Under the pieces are notes generated by a model. It made no database searches and was not told the DNA's origin. It saw nothing but the letters and a program-made list of their open reading frames with translations. DNA of 64,000 nucleotides from Allokutzneria sp. NRRL B-24872 (GTDB lineage: Bacteria > Actinomycetota > Actinomycetes > Mycobacteriales > Pseudonocardiaceae): assembly GCF_002155965.1 (NCBI RefSeq), contig NZ_MUMH01000032.1, positions 1 to 64,000 of the forward strand, given 5' to 3'. Below, piece after piece: positions 6,687 to 14,349 of the stretch. The position numbers were made by a program, and so were the translations under genes. Every line of letters begins with the position of its first letter. The stretch's first letter is position 1.

Positions 6687-9139
6687 TCGCGGGCGGACGT
6701 GCGCGCCGCGATCCGCGCGGGCAGCAGCCCACCGAGCGCTCCGACCACCACAGCGGCGCCGCACACCAGCAGGTACGGCGCAACGGGGAACGGCAGCCAG
6801 AGGTCTCCGGTGAGCGCGTAGCCGTAGCCGGTGAGCACCACACCCGCGACCGCGCTTCCGGTCAGGACACCGGTGACGACGGTGACGGCGACCTCGAAGC
6901 CGACCGCGCCGACCACGTGCGCGGTCCTCGCCCCGGCAAGGCGGAGCAGGACGAAACCACGGCGCCGGGACGCGGCGGAGCCGGTCAGCACGGTGATCGC
7001 GGCGATGCCCGCATAACCTGCGATGACCGCGACCACGGCGTACAGAATCCAGTTGTCACCGCTGCTCTGTCGCGCCACGTCGGCGAGGTGGTCGTTGCGC
7101 GACAAAGCATTCAGCCCAGCCAGCGCACCCGGCACATCGGTCCTGACGTAGATACCGCTGTCGAACGGCTCCAGCAGGTGTGGCCGGACGACGTCGCGCG
7201 GCACCATCATCGACGCGAAGGTCACCGATCCGGACTCGTAGACCACCGCAACCCGCGCACTGTGCGACGTCCCGTCCGGCAGGAGGAACGAAACCCGTTG
7301 CCCTGCTTGCCATTGGTAGTCCTGGGCGATCGTCTGCGAGACCGCGATCGAGTCACCGTTGAAGTCCTTCCAGTCGCCCGAACGCGCGGGCAGGTCGAAC
7401 ATCAGCGGTATGGCCGCCGGGTCGACGCCGAGCGCGTCCACGACAGTGCGCGGAGCATCGCCGTCCAAGGGCAGCAGGCCAGTGGAAACGGTGGCGGACG
7501 CGGCGTGCACACCGGGTGTTCGCCGCACCTGCTCCACGACAGAAGCCGGTAGCCCCAGGTGTTCCGCGCCGGTGACGACGACATCAGCGGTGAGCCGCTG
7601 GTCGTAGGCGCGGGACTTCGCCTCGGAGGTCGCCGAGTCCTGGAACAGGATCAGGCACGCGAACGCCACCATGAGCATCAACGGCGTGGCGACACCGACG
7701 GAGCGCTTGAGGTCACCACGGATCTCCCGATCACCGTAGTACGCCGCGAACACCTTGTCGCGCAACGGAAAGAGCACCGCAAGGACTCCGCCGACGATCT
7801 TGTGCCCGAACAGCACGGCGGCCATCACGAGGCTGGGCGCGGCGAGGAACATGAGCACGGGAGCGGACCGGGTGGCCACCGTCCCGCCGACGTTGCCCAC
7901 GACAACGCCGCTGACCAGGCAGAGCACCGCGAACACCAGGTGCACGAAGCCCCACACCGTCCGACGGCGCGACGGCGCGGCGGGCTGGACGTCGGCGGTG
8001 CGCATCGCCTCGCCCGGCGAAACACGTGCGGCACGCCACGCGGGCAGCACTCCGGCGGTGACAGCGGCGACAACCGCGACTCCAGCGCCCACAAGGAACG
8101 GCTCAGCGCTGAGCACCACGCCGACATGACTGGGCAACATCCCTTGCGCGACAAAGAATCTGAGCGCGAGGTCGGCGAGCCCGACGCCCACCAAGCCGCC
8201 GACCGCTCCCGCCGCCAGGCCGACGAACGCGGCCTCGCCGAGCACGAGCAGCCGGACGCGCCCAGCGCTCGCGCCAACCGTGCGCAGCAACGCCAGCTCG
8301 CGCCTGCGCTGCATGACCGAAACGGACAGCGTGCTGGCAATGGTGAAGACCGCGATCGTCAACGCCAGCACCGAGATCGTGCCGAGGAACGTTCCCGCTC
8401 CGGCGGCCAGACCTGCCTGCGCAGGATCGAGCACGAACGCCCGACCCTTCGCTTCTCCTTGCAGCACAACGGCTTCGGGAAGGGCTTCGCGGATGCCCTC
8501 CACAGCCGTGCCCGGATCGACGCGGAGCAAAGCCATGATCGGCTCGCCGCCCATGCGCGCGGCGGCCGAGGCGGTGAAGAACAGGGCGTGCTCATTCCCC
8601 TGCCAGGAGCCGATTCCACTCACGCGGAACCGCTGCTCCCCCGACGCCGTCGTGATCATCACGGTGTCGCCGACACGCTTGCCGTCGAGCCGGTTCAGCA
8701 CGACCTCGTCGTCCGCGCGCGGCTCGTGCCCCTCAGCGAGGGTGAATGGCTCGGCGAGCGCGGTGCTCCACGGGTGCCCCCACGAGCGGTGCGGCGCGTC
8801 GGCGGCTCCGACATAGGCAGGGAACGGGATTTCGCCTGTCACAGAACGAACTCCGCGCACAGATCGCAGCTTGTCGAGCTGCGCGGGCTTCAGGCGGGGC
8901 TGTTCGGGCAGCCGCAGCGCCAGGCCGGAGGTCGTGCGCACCTCGTCGGAGAGCTTCACCACGAAGTCGACATCACGGAGATCCCAGGTGCTCAGCGCGC
9001 CTGTGGACGACGCGTGCTCCACGGACTGCCCGACGATGAGCGCCGCCGCGGACAGCGCGGAGCCCAGCAGCACCGCCACCACGGACGCGACCGCCGACGG
9101 CAGACGCGCGCGCAGGCTCCGCCACGCCATGACGATCAT
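6671..9139 (-). CDS. ABC transporter permease, FtsX/MacB type
   Basis: An 822-residue membrane protein with two FtsX-like modules. An N-terminal membrane helix and large extracytoplasmic region precede three helices in the middle (~250-360). A second set follows after ~420, with a second extracytoplasmic domain and three C-terminal helices. This is the double-FtsX architecture of actinomycete exporters linked to antibiotic resistance or lipoprotein traffic. Its ATG overlaps the TGA of the ATPase gene (ATGA), so both are co-translated. Substrate is unknown. Confidence 0.9.
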   Translation of the reverse strand: MIVMAWRSLRARLPSAVASVVAVLLGSALSAAALIVGQSVEHASSTGALSTWDLRDVDFVVKLSDEVRTTSGLALRLPEQPRLKPAQLDKLRSVRGVRSVTGEIPFPAYVGAADAPHRSWGHPWSTALAEPFTLAEGHEPRADDEVVLNRLDGKRVGDTVMITTASGEQRFRVSGIGSWQGNEHALFFTASAAARMGGEPIMALLRVDPGTAVEGIREALPEAVVLQGEAKGRAFVLDPAQAGLAAGAGTFLGTISVLALTIAVFTIASTLSVSVMQRRRELALLRTVGASAGRVRLLVLGEAAFVGLAAGAVGGLVGVGLADLALRFFVAQGMLPSHVGVVLSAEPFLVGAGVAVVAAVTAGVLPAWRAARVSPGEAMRTADVQPAAPSRRRTVWGFVHLVFAVLCLVSGVVVGNVGGTVATRSAPVLMFLAAPSLVMAAVLFGHKIVGGVLAVLFPLRDKVFAAYYGDREIRGDLKRSVGVATPLMLMVAFACLILFQDSATSEAKSRAYDQRLTADVVVTGAEHLGLPASVVEQVRRTPGVHAASATVSTGLLPLDGDAPRTVVDALGVDPAAIPLMFDLPARSGDWKDFNGDSIAVSQTIAQDYQWQAGQRVSFLLPDGTSHSARVAVVYESGSVTFASMMVPRDVVRPHLLEPFDSGIYVRTDVPGALAGLNALSRNDHLADVARQSSGDNWILYAVVAVIAGYAGIAAITVLTGSAASRRRGFVLLRLAGARTAHVVGAVGFEVAVTVVTGVLTGSAVAGVVLTGYGYALTGDLWLPFPVAPYLLVCGAAVVVGALGGLLPARIAARTSARDQPWR

Positions 9140-9858
9140 CGCGACACCAGCCGGGCGAGCACTCCGTCACTGGTCGGCGCGACCAGCTCGTCGGCGATCA
9201 TGCCGTCCCGCAAGAACAGCACGCGGTCGGCGAACGCGGCGGCGAGCGGGTCGTGGGTCACCATGGCCACGCTCTGCCCGGACTCGGAAACGGCTTGGCG
9301 GAAGAACTTCAGGACCTCAGCGCCCGCGCGGGAATCGAGGTTTCCGGTCGGCTCGTCGGCGAAGACCAGCTCCGGCCGGTGCACCAGAGCCCGCGCGACC
9401 GCGACGCGCTGCTGCTGGCCACCGGACAGCTCGGCGGGCCGGTGGCCCATGCGGTCACGCAGCCCGAGCGCGTCCACGAGGGTGTCACGCCACTCCGGGT
9501 CGACGGCGGGACCGCCCAGCCGCGTGCCGAGCGCGATGTTCTCGGCCGCGGTGAGCGTCGGGATCAGGTTGAACGCCTGGAAGACGAACCCGAGGCGGTC
9601 CCGCCGCAGCTCGGTCAGCTTCCGCTCGGAAAGCTGCGTGATGTCGGTGTCGCCGATGAGCACACGGCCCTCGTCGGGGCGGTCGAGCCCGGCGAGGCAC
9701 TGCACCAGGGTGGACTTGCCGGAGCCGGACGGCCCCATGATCGCGACGAACTCACCGCGGTGGAAGGTCGCCGAGACACCGCGCAACGCCGTGACCGCCG
9801 TCGGTCCACTGCCGTAGGTCCTGCCGAGCCCGAGAGCTTCGGCCACTGGAACTGTCAT
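9136..9858 (-). CDS. ABC transporter ATP-binding protein (MacB/LolD type)
   Basis: A 240-residue ATPase energising the FtsX permease downstream. Walker A GPSGSGKST is at residues 42-50, with Q-loop, signature LSGGQQQRVAVARAL and Walker B LVFADEPTGNLD, the last typical of the MacB/LolD family. The ATG at 9858 places the family's conserved N-terminus correctly. A GTG at 9897 would add 13 unconserved residues. The pair probably exports a peptide, drug or lipid, or transmits force. Confidence 0.93.
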   Translation of the reverse strand: MTVPVAEALGLGRTYGSGPTAVTALRGVSATFHRGEFVAIMGPSGSGKSTLVQCLAGLDRPDEGRVLIGDTDITQLSERKLTELRRDRLGFVFQAFNLIPTLTAAENIALGTRLGGPAVDPEWRDTLVDALGLRDRMGHRPAELSGGQQQRVAVARALVHRPELVFADEPTGNLDSRAGAEVLKFFRQAVSESGQSVAMVTHDPLAAAFADRVLFLRDGMIADELVAPTSDGVLARLVSR

Positions 9859-9935
9859 GACCGAAGTCCATCGCGATCGTGCGCGGAAAACAGTCACGCC
9901 AGCTGGAGAACCGGGGTAGTACCAGTGTTACCCCC

Positions 9936-10652
9936 TCACTTCCCGAAGCTGCCCACCAGCGCCTCGGCGCGGTCGCGCTTGGCGTAAAGGTCCCAGAAGT
10001 GCTCGGCGAAGACCTCGGGGCTGATGACCTCGGGCTCGAAGTCCAGCGGCGTCGCGGTGAGCGCGCGGTGCGGGACGCTGCCCTCGATCAGCGCGCCGAC
10101 GTTGACGGCACCGACGTAGACGCCCTTATCCGCGAGCGCGGCGTTGAGGTTGTGGAAGTAGTTGCGCAGCGCGGCCTGAGCCATGCCCGCGTTGCCGAGG
10201 AACGGCGTCGGGTGGAGGCCGGATTGCCCTGCGGTGAACAGGATCGCGCCGTCTCCACGAGCTTCCATCGCGGGGAGCACGGCCCGCACGAGTGCGACTC
10301 CGGAGAGCAGGAAGCGGTCGAGGATCAGCTGGAGGTTCTCCGGTGTGACGTCGAGCGCGGGCGCGATGCCCTCGCCCATGGAGCCGCCCCCTGGGTTGAA
10401 GGCCACCGCGTCGAGCTGCCCGAACCGCTCGGTGATCGCTTCGACGGCCGCGGCGATCTGCTCGCGGTCGTAGACGTCGGCGGTGAACCCGGCCGCCTCG
10501 ATCCCCTCCTCGGCCAGGTCGGCGACGAGGCCGTCGAGCGTCCGCGCGGTCCTGGCGACGAGCGCGACGCGGAAGCCTTCGCGGCCGAAGCGGCGGGCCG
10601 TCGCCATGCCGAGCACGGGCCCGGCTCCGAAGATCGCGAGTGTCCTGGTCAT
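9936..10652 (-). CDS. Atypical short-chain dehydrogenase/reductase
   Basis: A 238-residue Rossmann protein beginning TLAIFGAGPVLGMATARRFG, the dinucleotide-binding site. The catalytic Tyr-x-x-x-Lys is missing: the expected position reads PFLGNAGMAQAALRNY, with no Tyr four residues before a Lys. It may be a non-catalytic binder or use another mechanism. It is divergent from the TetR gene at 10742 and its promoter overlaps two matching palindromes, so it is probably repressed by that regulator. Confidence 0.85.
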   Translation of the reverse strand: MTRTLAIFGAGPVLGMATARRFGREGFRVALVARTARTLDGLVADLAEEGIEAAGFTADVYDREQIAAAVEAITERFGQLDAVAFNPGGGSMGEGIAPALDVTPENLQLILDRFLLSGVALVRAVLPAMEARGDGAILFTAGQSGLHPTPFLGNAGMAQAALRNYFHNLNAALADKGVYVGAVNVGALIEGSVPHRALTATPLDFEPEVISPEVFAEHFWDLYAKRDRAEALVGSFGK

Positions 10653-10674
10653 GGGGTGTCCCTCCGGTGAAATA

Positions 10675-10694
10675 AGTTGAGGATGCCCTCAACT
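10675..10694. promoter_or_regulatory. TetR operator 1 (SDR-proximal)
   Basis: Palindrome with perfect 8-bp arms AGTTGAGG and CCTCAACT around a 4-base spacer, in the 89-bp gap between the divergent SDR and tetR genes. A second copy lies 39 bp away centre to centre. The arrangement is typical of TetR autoregulation and control of the divergent gene. Confidence 0.8.
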
Positions 10695-10712
10695 ACGGCC
10701 GACAGTACACAT

Positions 10713-10734
10713 AAGTTGAGGCAGCCTTCAACTT
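10713..10734. promoter_or_regulatory. TetR operator 2 (tetR-proximal)
   Basis: Palindrome with arms AAGTTGAGG and CTTCAACTT (one mismatch) around CAGC, 7 bp before the tetR start. Same half-site as operator 1. A repressor bound here would cover the tetR promoter or start region. Confidence 0.8.
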
Positions 10735-10741
10735 CGCTAGG

Positions 10742-11383
10742 ATGGGCTGCGTGACGACGCCCAAACCCCTGCGCAAGGACGCCCAGCGCAATCGCGAGCA
10801 GCTCGTCCGCGCCGCGCGGGAGCTGTTCGCCCAGCACGGGATCGACGTGGCGCTGGAGGAGATCGCGCGCGCGGCCGGGGTGAGCATCGGGACGCTCTAC
10901 AACCGCTTCCCCACCCGCCAGGACCTGGTGGACGCGGTGTTCGAGGACCGGGCGGAGACCGTGTCGCGGCTCGCGGAGCACGCGCTCGCGCTCGACGACC
11001 CGTGGGCCGGGCTCGTGCACTTCCTGGAGCGCGTGTGCGAACTCCAGGCGGCTGATCGCGGCTACAACGACCTGGTCTCCCGCCGCGTCCCGCAGGCTTC
11101 GCCCAGCGGGGGTTACCAGCGCGGGTACGAGCTGATGTCGCGGATCGTCGCGCGCGCCAGGGAGAGCGGCCAGCTCAGGACCGATTTCACCTTGGAGGAC
11201 ATGGCTTTCGTGACCTGGGGAACCACCAGGACGGTCGAGGCGGTCGGCGCCGTGCGACCCGAGATGTGGCGGCGGCACCTCGGCCTGCTGCTCGACGGGA
11301 TGCGAGCCGGTGCCGCGCATCCGCTGCCCGAGCCGCCGCTGCGACCAGAGGAGCTGGCGCGAGCGATGGGCGAGGGCTGCTGA
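10742..11383 (+). CDS. TetR-family transcriptional regulator
   Basis: A 213-residue regulator. The N-terminal helix-turn-helix runs from about residue 13 to 60, with ALEEIARAAGVSIGTLYNRF as the core. The ligand-binding C-terminal half carries no recognisable subfamily signature. A GTG at 10751 (VTTPKPLRKD) is an equally likely start. It is divergent from the SDR gene and very probably binds the two operators between them. Confidence 0.92.
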   Translation: MGCVTTPKPLRKDAQRNREQLVRAARELFAQHGIDVALEEIARAAGVSIGTLYNRFPTRQDLVDAVFEDRAETVSRLAEHALALDDPWAGLVHFLERVCELQAADRGYNDLVSRRVPQASPSGGYQRGYELMSRIVARARESGQLRTDFTLEDMAFVTWGTTRTVEAVGAVRPEMWRRHLGLLLDGMRAGAAHPLPEPPLRPEELARAMGEGC

Positions 11384-11451
11384 GCGCCGCCCCTCGAATG
11401 CGCCGCCTCTAGGATTGGGCCGACCAGGTGATGAGCACGAGAGGACCCAGA

Positions 11452-12231
11452 GTGACCCGACCGCAGGTAGTGGTGCACAGCTCCCCCGAACTGCTCGCGG
11501 CGGCCGCCGCGGCGCGGCTGGTGACCAGGCTCGTCGACGCGCAGACCGCGCGCGGCTCGGCCTCGGTGGTGCTGACCGGCGGCGGCACCGGGATCGCCGT
11601 GCTCGAACAGCTGCGTGAGCTGCCCGCGCGGGACGCCGTGGACTGGTCGCGGGTCGACATGTACTGGGGCGACGAGCGATTCCTGCCCGCCGGGGACCCC
11701 GAGCGCAACGAGACGCAGGCCCGCGCGGCACTGCTCGACCACCTCCCCGTGGACCCCGCGCGCGTGCACGTGATGGAGCCCAGCGATGGGCGCTTCGGCG
11801 ACGACCCCGAGGCCGCCGCGGCCGACTACGCGGAAGTTCTCGCGCGCGCGGCTCAGCCCGAGGACCACGGCCCGGTGCCGACCTTCGACGTGTGCATGCT
11901 CGGCATGGGCGGCGAAGGCCATGTGGCGTCGGTGTTCCCGTCCTCGCCCGCTGTCTACGAGACCGAGCGGACCGTGGTCGCGGTGCGCAACTGCCCCAAG
12001 CCCCCGCCCACCCGGATTTCGCTGACGCTGCCCGCGATCCGGCACGCCACCGAGGTCTGGCTGCTCACCACCGGCGAGGCCAAGGCCGCCGCGGTGTCCA
12101 TGGCGCTCGGCGAGGCCGGTGAGGTCCAACTGCCCGCCGCCGGAGCACGCGGCCAGCTGCGCACGCTGTGGATGCTCGACCGCTCCGCCGCCGCCAAGGT
12201 GCCCGGAGTGTTCGCACCGCGCCTGGTCTGA
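11452..12231 (+). CDS. pgl: 6-phosphogluconolactonase
   Basis: Hydrolyses 6-phosphogluconolactone, the product of Zwf. About 259 residues from the GTG at 11452, which follows GAGAGGACC; the upstream ATG at 11428 has no ribosome site. Family motifs are present: LTGGGTGIAVLEQL, YWGDERFLPAGDPERNE and GMGGEGHVASVFP. It is normally directly behind opcA, but here about 8.7 kb of unrelated genes intervene, so it must now use its own promoter. A strong hairpin terminator follows. Confidence 0.95.
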   Translation: MTRPQVVVHSSPELLAAAAAARLVTRLVDAQTARGSASVVLTGGGTGIAVLEQLRELPARDAVDWSRVDMYWGDERFLPAGDPERNETQARAALLDHLPVDPARVHVMEPSDGRFGDDPEAAAADYAEVLARAAQPEDHGPVPTFDVCMLGMGGEGHVASVFPSSPAVYETERTVVAVRNCPKPPPTRISLTLPAIRHATEVWLLTTGEAKAAAVSMALGEAGEVQLPAAGARGQLRTLWMLDRSAAAKVPGVFAPRLV

Positions 12232-12247
12232 GGTTCGTCGAGGAAAG

Positions 12248-12277
12248 GCCCCGGTCCGCTTTCGAGCGGGCCGGGGC
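12248..12277 (+). terminator. Hairpin terminator after pgl
   Basis: A 12-bp stem with one T-G pair (GCCCCGGTCCGC at 12248-12259 with GCGGGCCGGGGC at 12266-12277) and a TTTCGA loop, followed by TTCTTC. It lies 16 bp after the pgl stop. Confidence 0.8.
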
Positions 12278-12361
12278 TTCTTCATGTTCCCGAACATATG
12301 AATGACAACGTCGTCTCCTCATATTCGATCAACGATCACAACTACACACAGGGTGAAACCC

Positions 12362-12391
12362 TTGGACCGGCGTGGCCCGCCTTCCTACCTT
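12362..12391 (+). promoter_or_regulatory. Promoter of secreted-protein copy 1
   Basis: TTGGAC, 18-base spacer, TACCTT: a housekeeping-sigma type promoter about 40 bp before the start. The same block, including flanking GTGAAACC, recurs before copies 2 and 3, showing that promoter and gene were duplicated together. Confidence 0.65.
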
Positions 12392-12432
12392 CACGCGGAC
12401 ACCCCAAACTTTTTCGATCAAGGAAGGTCGTC

Positions 12433-12822
12433 ATGCGCAGCATGCGAGCGAAGTTCGACACCCTGACGCTCCTGACGTAGTCAACGATGCTCCTGGGCTC
12501 ACTTCCAGCGACGACCGCCGGTACCGTCTCCAAGAGAGCGGACCACGGCTGGGACTACGCGATCGCCAGCAACTACTACTCCTGGGAATACGGCCACGAA
12601 TCGTCGGTCTCGGTATGCGACAAAGAGCCGGACAACAGCTACGTGTGGGGATACTTCACGACGTTCGACGGCGAGAAGATCAGCCTCAGGAACGACTACT
12701 GGGCGTCGAACTGCGCATCGAGGAGTTTGCGGGGAAGCGGAAAGCAGATTCGCAGCTTCTACGTGTGCGAGGACGGCGACGGCTGCTCCGCGACGGTGTA
12801 CCTCGACAGGGCCAGCGACTGA
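12433..12822 (+). pseudogene. Small secreted protein, copy 1, with nonsense codon in the signal peptide
   Basis: The ATG at 12433 opens MRSMRAKFDTLTLLT and meets TAG at 12478-12480, where copies 2 and 3 have TTG/CTG coding Leu. After the stop the same frame continues intact to 12822 as a 4-Cys domain very similar to copy 2. An ATG at 12487 could initiate, but most of the signal peptide would be lost. The domain after the stop shows no further damage, so the mutation may be recent. Stop suppression or a sequencing error cannot be ruled out. Confidence 0.8.
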
Positions 12823-12919
12823 ACGACGCCAGGGAAGTCTTCAGGCCCGCCCCGAGCGGCCTGCCCCTTCCCGACCGCCGATGCGTGAGCCCCTCGCATT
12901 TGCGCACAGTGTGAATCCG

Positions 12920-12949
12920 TTGGACCAGCGCGACACACCTTCCTATTAT
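12920..12949 (+). promoter_or_regulatory. Promoter of secreted-protein copy 2
   Basis: TTGGAC, 18-base spacer, TATTAT, 40 bp before the start. It is the closest to consensus of the three duplicated promoters. Confidence 0.65.
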
Positions 12950-12988
12950 CGCGCAGGCACCATCAGCTTTCAATCACGAAGGATCACC

Positions 12989-13378
12989 ATGCGCAGCACG
13001 CGAGCAAAGTTCGGCACCCTGACGCTCCTGACATTGTCCACGATGCTCCTGAGTTCACTTCCGGCGACGGCCGCCGAAAACGTCGAGAAGACGGCGTACC
13101 ACGGCTGGGACTTGGCGAGCGCCCACAACCACCAGGCCTTTGAGCCTGGCCACGAATCGTGGGTCGCAGTGTGCGACAAAGAGCCGGACAACAGCTACGT
13201 GTACGGGCACTTCACCACATACGACGGTGAGACGTTCAGCCTCAGGAACGACTACTTTTCCGCGAATTGCACAAAAAGAGGATTGCGCGGAAGCGGGAAG
13301 CAGATTCGCAGCTTCTACGTGTGCGAGGACGGCGACGGCTGTTCCCCGACGTACTACCTCGACAGGGCGACCGGCTGA
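12989..13378 (+). CDS. Small secreted cysteine-containing protein, copy 2
   Basis: A 129-residue exported protein of unknown function. The ATG at 12989 follows GAAGGATC. The signal peptide MRSTRAKFGTLTLLTLSTM... ends near an Ala-x-Ala at about residue 28. The mature part of about 100 residues has four cysteines (VCDKEP, ANCTK, YVCED, GCSPT), probably two disulfides, and the motif WDLASAHNH. No known family was recognised. It is the intact member closest to the broken copy 1. Confidence 0.8.
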   Translation: MRSTRAKFGTLTLLTLSTMLLSSLPATAAENVEKTAYHGWDLASAHNHQAFEPGHESWVAVCDKEPDNSYVYGHFTTYDGETFSLRNDYFSANCTKRGLRGSGKQIRSFYVCEDGDGCSPTYYLDRATG

Positions 13379-13456
13379 GCGATCGGCGAGCGAGGGAGTC
13401 TGCGCCCAGCACGAGCGGACCCGGACTCCCTCGTGTTTGCGCACAGGATGAAACCC

Positions 13457-13486
13457 TTGGACCAGCGCGACAAGCCTTCCTACCTT
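13457..13486 (+). promoter_or_regulatory. Promoter of secreted-protein copy 3
   Basis: TTGGAC, 18-base spacer, TACCTT, about 40 bp before the start. The flanks (GATGAAACC upstream, TCACGCGGGCAC downstream) match copy 1 closely. Confidence 0.65.
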
Positions 13487-13527
13487 CACGCGGGCACGAT
13501 CAACTTTTTCGATCATGAAGGGTCACC

Positions 13528-13881
13528 ATGCGCAGCATGCGAGGCAAGGTCGGCACCGTCGCACTCCTCACCCTGTCCACGATGTTGTTGAGCACACTTC
13601 CGGCGATGGCCAGAACCGACGACAGGATCTACGACGGCTGGGACATGGCTGGCGCCGCGAACTTCAAAGACAGGGCGGAAATCGCCCTGTGTGACGAGGA
13701 GCCGGACAACAATACAGTTTACGCCGAGTTCCGCATGTACAGCGGCGCGCAGATCAATCTCAGCGCCACCACCTGGACCGGGTGCGCTCAGCGCGCCCTG
13801 CCCGGAGAGCAGGTCCGCAGCTTCCGGATCAGCGAGGAAGGCGGCGCGTGGTCCCCGCTGGCGATCCTCGACAGGGCCTGA
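13528..13881 (+). CDS. Small secreted protein, copy 3 (divergent)
   Basis: A 117-residue paralogue with a near-identical signal peptide (MRSMRGKVGTVALLTLSTM) but a diverged mature domain. It keeps YDGWDMAGAANF, the first two cysteines (ALCDEEPDNN and TGCAQR) and the ending SPLAILDRA, and it has lost the second cysteine pair. Function is unknown. Conservation of the secretion signal against mature-domain divergence suggests diversification of an extracellular factor. Confidence 0.8.
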   Translation: MRSMRGKVGTVALLTLSTMLLSTLPAMARTDDRIYDGWDMAGAANFKDRAEIALCDEEPDNNTVYAEFRMYSGAQINLSATTWTGCAQRALPGEQVRSFRISEEGGAWSPLAILDRA

Positions 13882-13904
13882 ACACCACCGCTTGGCCTGA
13901 GCCG

Positions 13905-14222
13905 GTGAAGGCCCTGGTACTGAACAACTACCGGCTCAGCACGCTGCCGTAGCCGGCGTGGCTGGGCCCCGGCGCGGAGGTCGTGCTCGTCACCGACACG
14001 AGCTGCCTCGACGCCGGGCCCGGCTACGCCGATGTGGTGCCGTTCGAGCGGCTCGGGATCGCGGGGCAGGACGTGGCGGGTGCGGCGGCCTTCAGGGACA
14101 AGGTCGTGATGAAGCGGGCGCTGGGCGTGCCGATCACGGCGTTCGCGCCGTTAGAGCACGCGACGGACCTCGTCGGTTTCACCCGCGACCACGGGCTTCC
14201 GTTGGTGCTCAAGCCGAGGCGC
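13905..14222 (+). pseudogene. Remnant of an ATP-grasp ligase gene
   Basis: From the GTG at 13905 the frame reads MKALVLNNYRLSTLP, a TAG stop at 13950-13952, then continues in frame as an ATP-grasp N-terminal region. The block RDKVVMKRALGVPITAFAPLE and the strand GLPLVLKPR (to about 14220) are typical of ATP-grasp peptide or carboxylate-amine ligases. After LVLKPR the similarity stops and nothing resembling the ATP-binding or catalytic half follows. It is both nonsense-mutated and truncated. Confidence 0.65.
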
Positions 14223-14349
14223 GTTCGGTGGCACCGGACGCACACCGCGCCCCGCCGCCGTTTGCCGACGTCGCGGAAACGCCGCGCTGACGAAGTCGGT
14301 CCCAGTGGGAATCATCGCCGGGTCGCTCCCGCTACCGACTGGAGAACCC

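Noticed and set aside
7559-9817. 752-aa plus-strand ORF opposite the ABC permease and ATPase
   Set aside because: Antisense to two genes with strong family motifs; its composition is that of a shadow frame.
12284-12297. LexA-type SOS box (ATGTTC-CC-GAACAT)
   Set aside because: Half-sites are in the opposite orientation and spacing to the actinomycete GAAC-n4-GTTC consensus. No SOS gene is adjacent.
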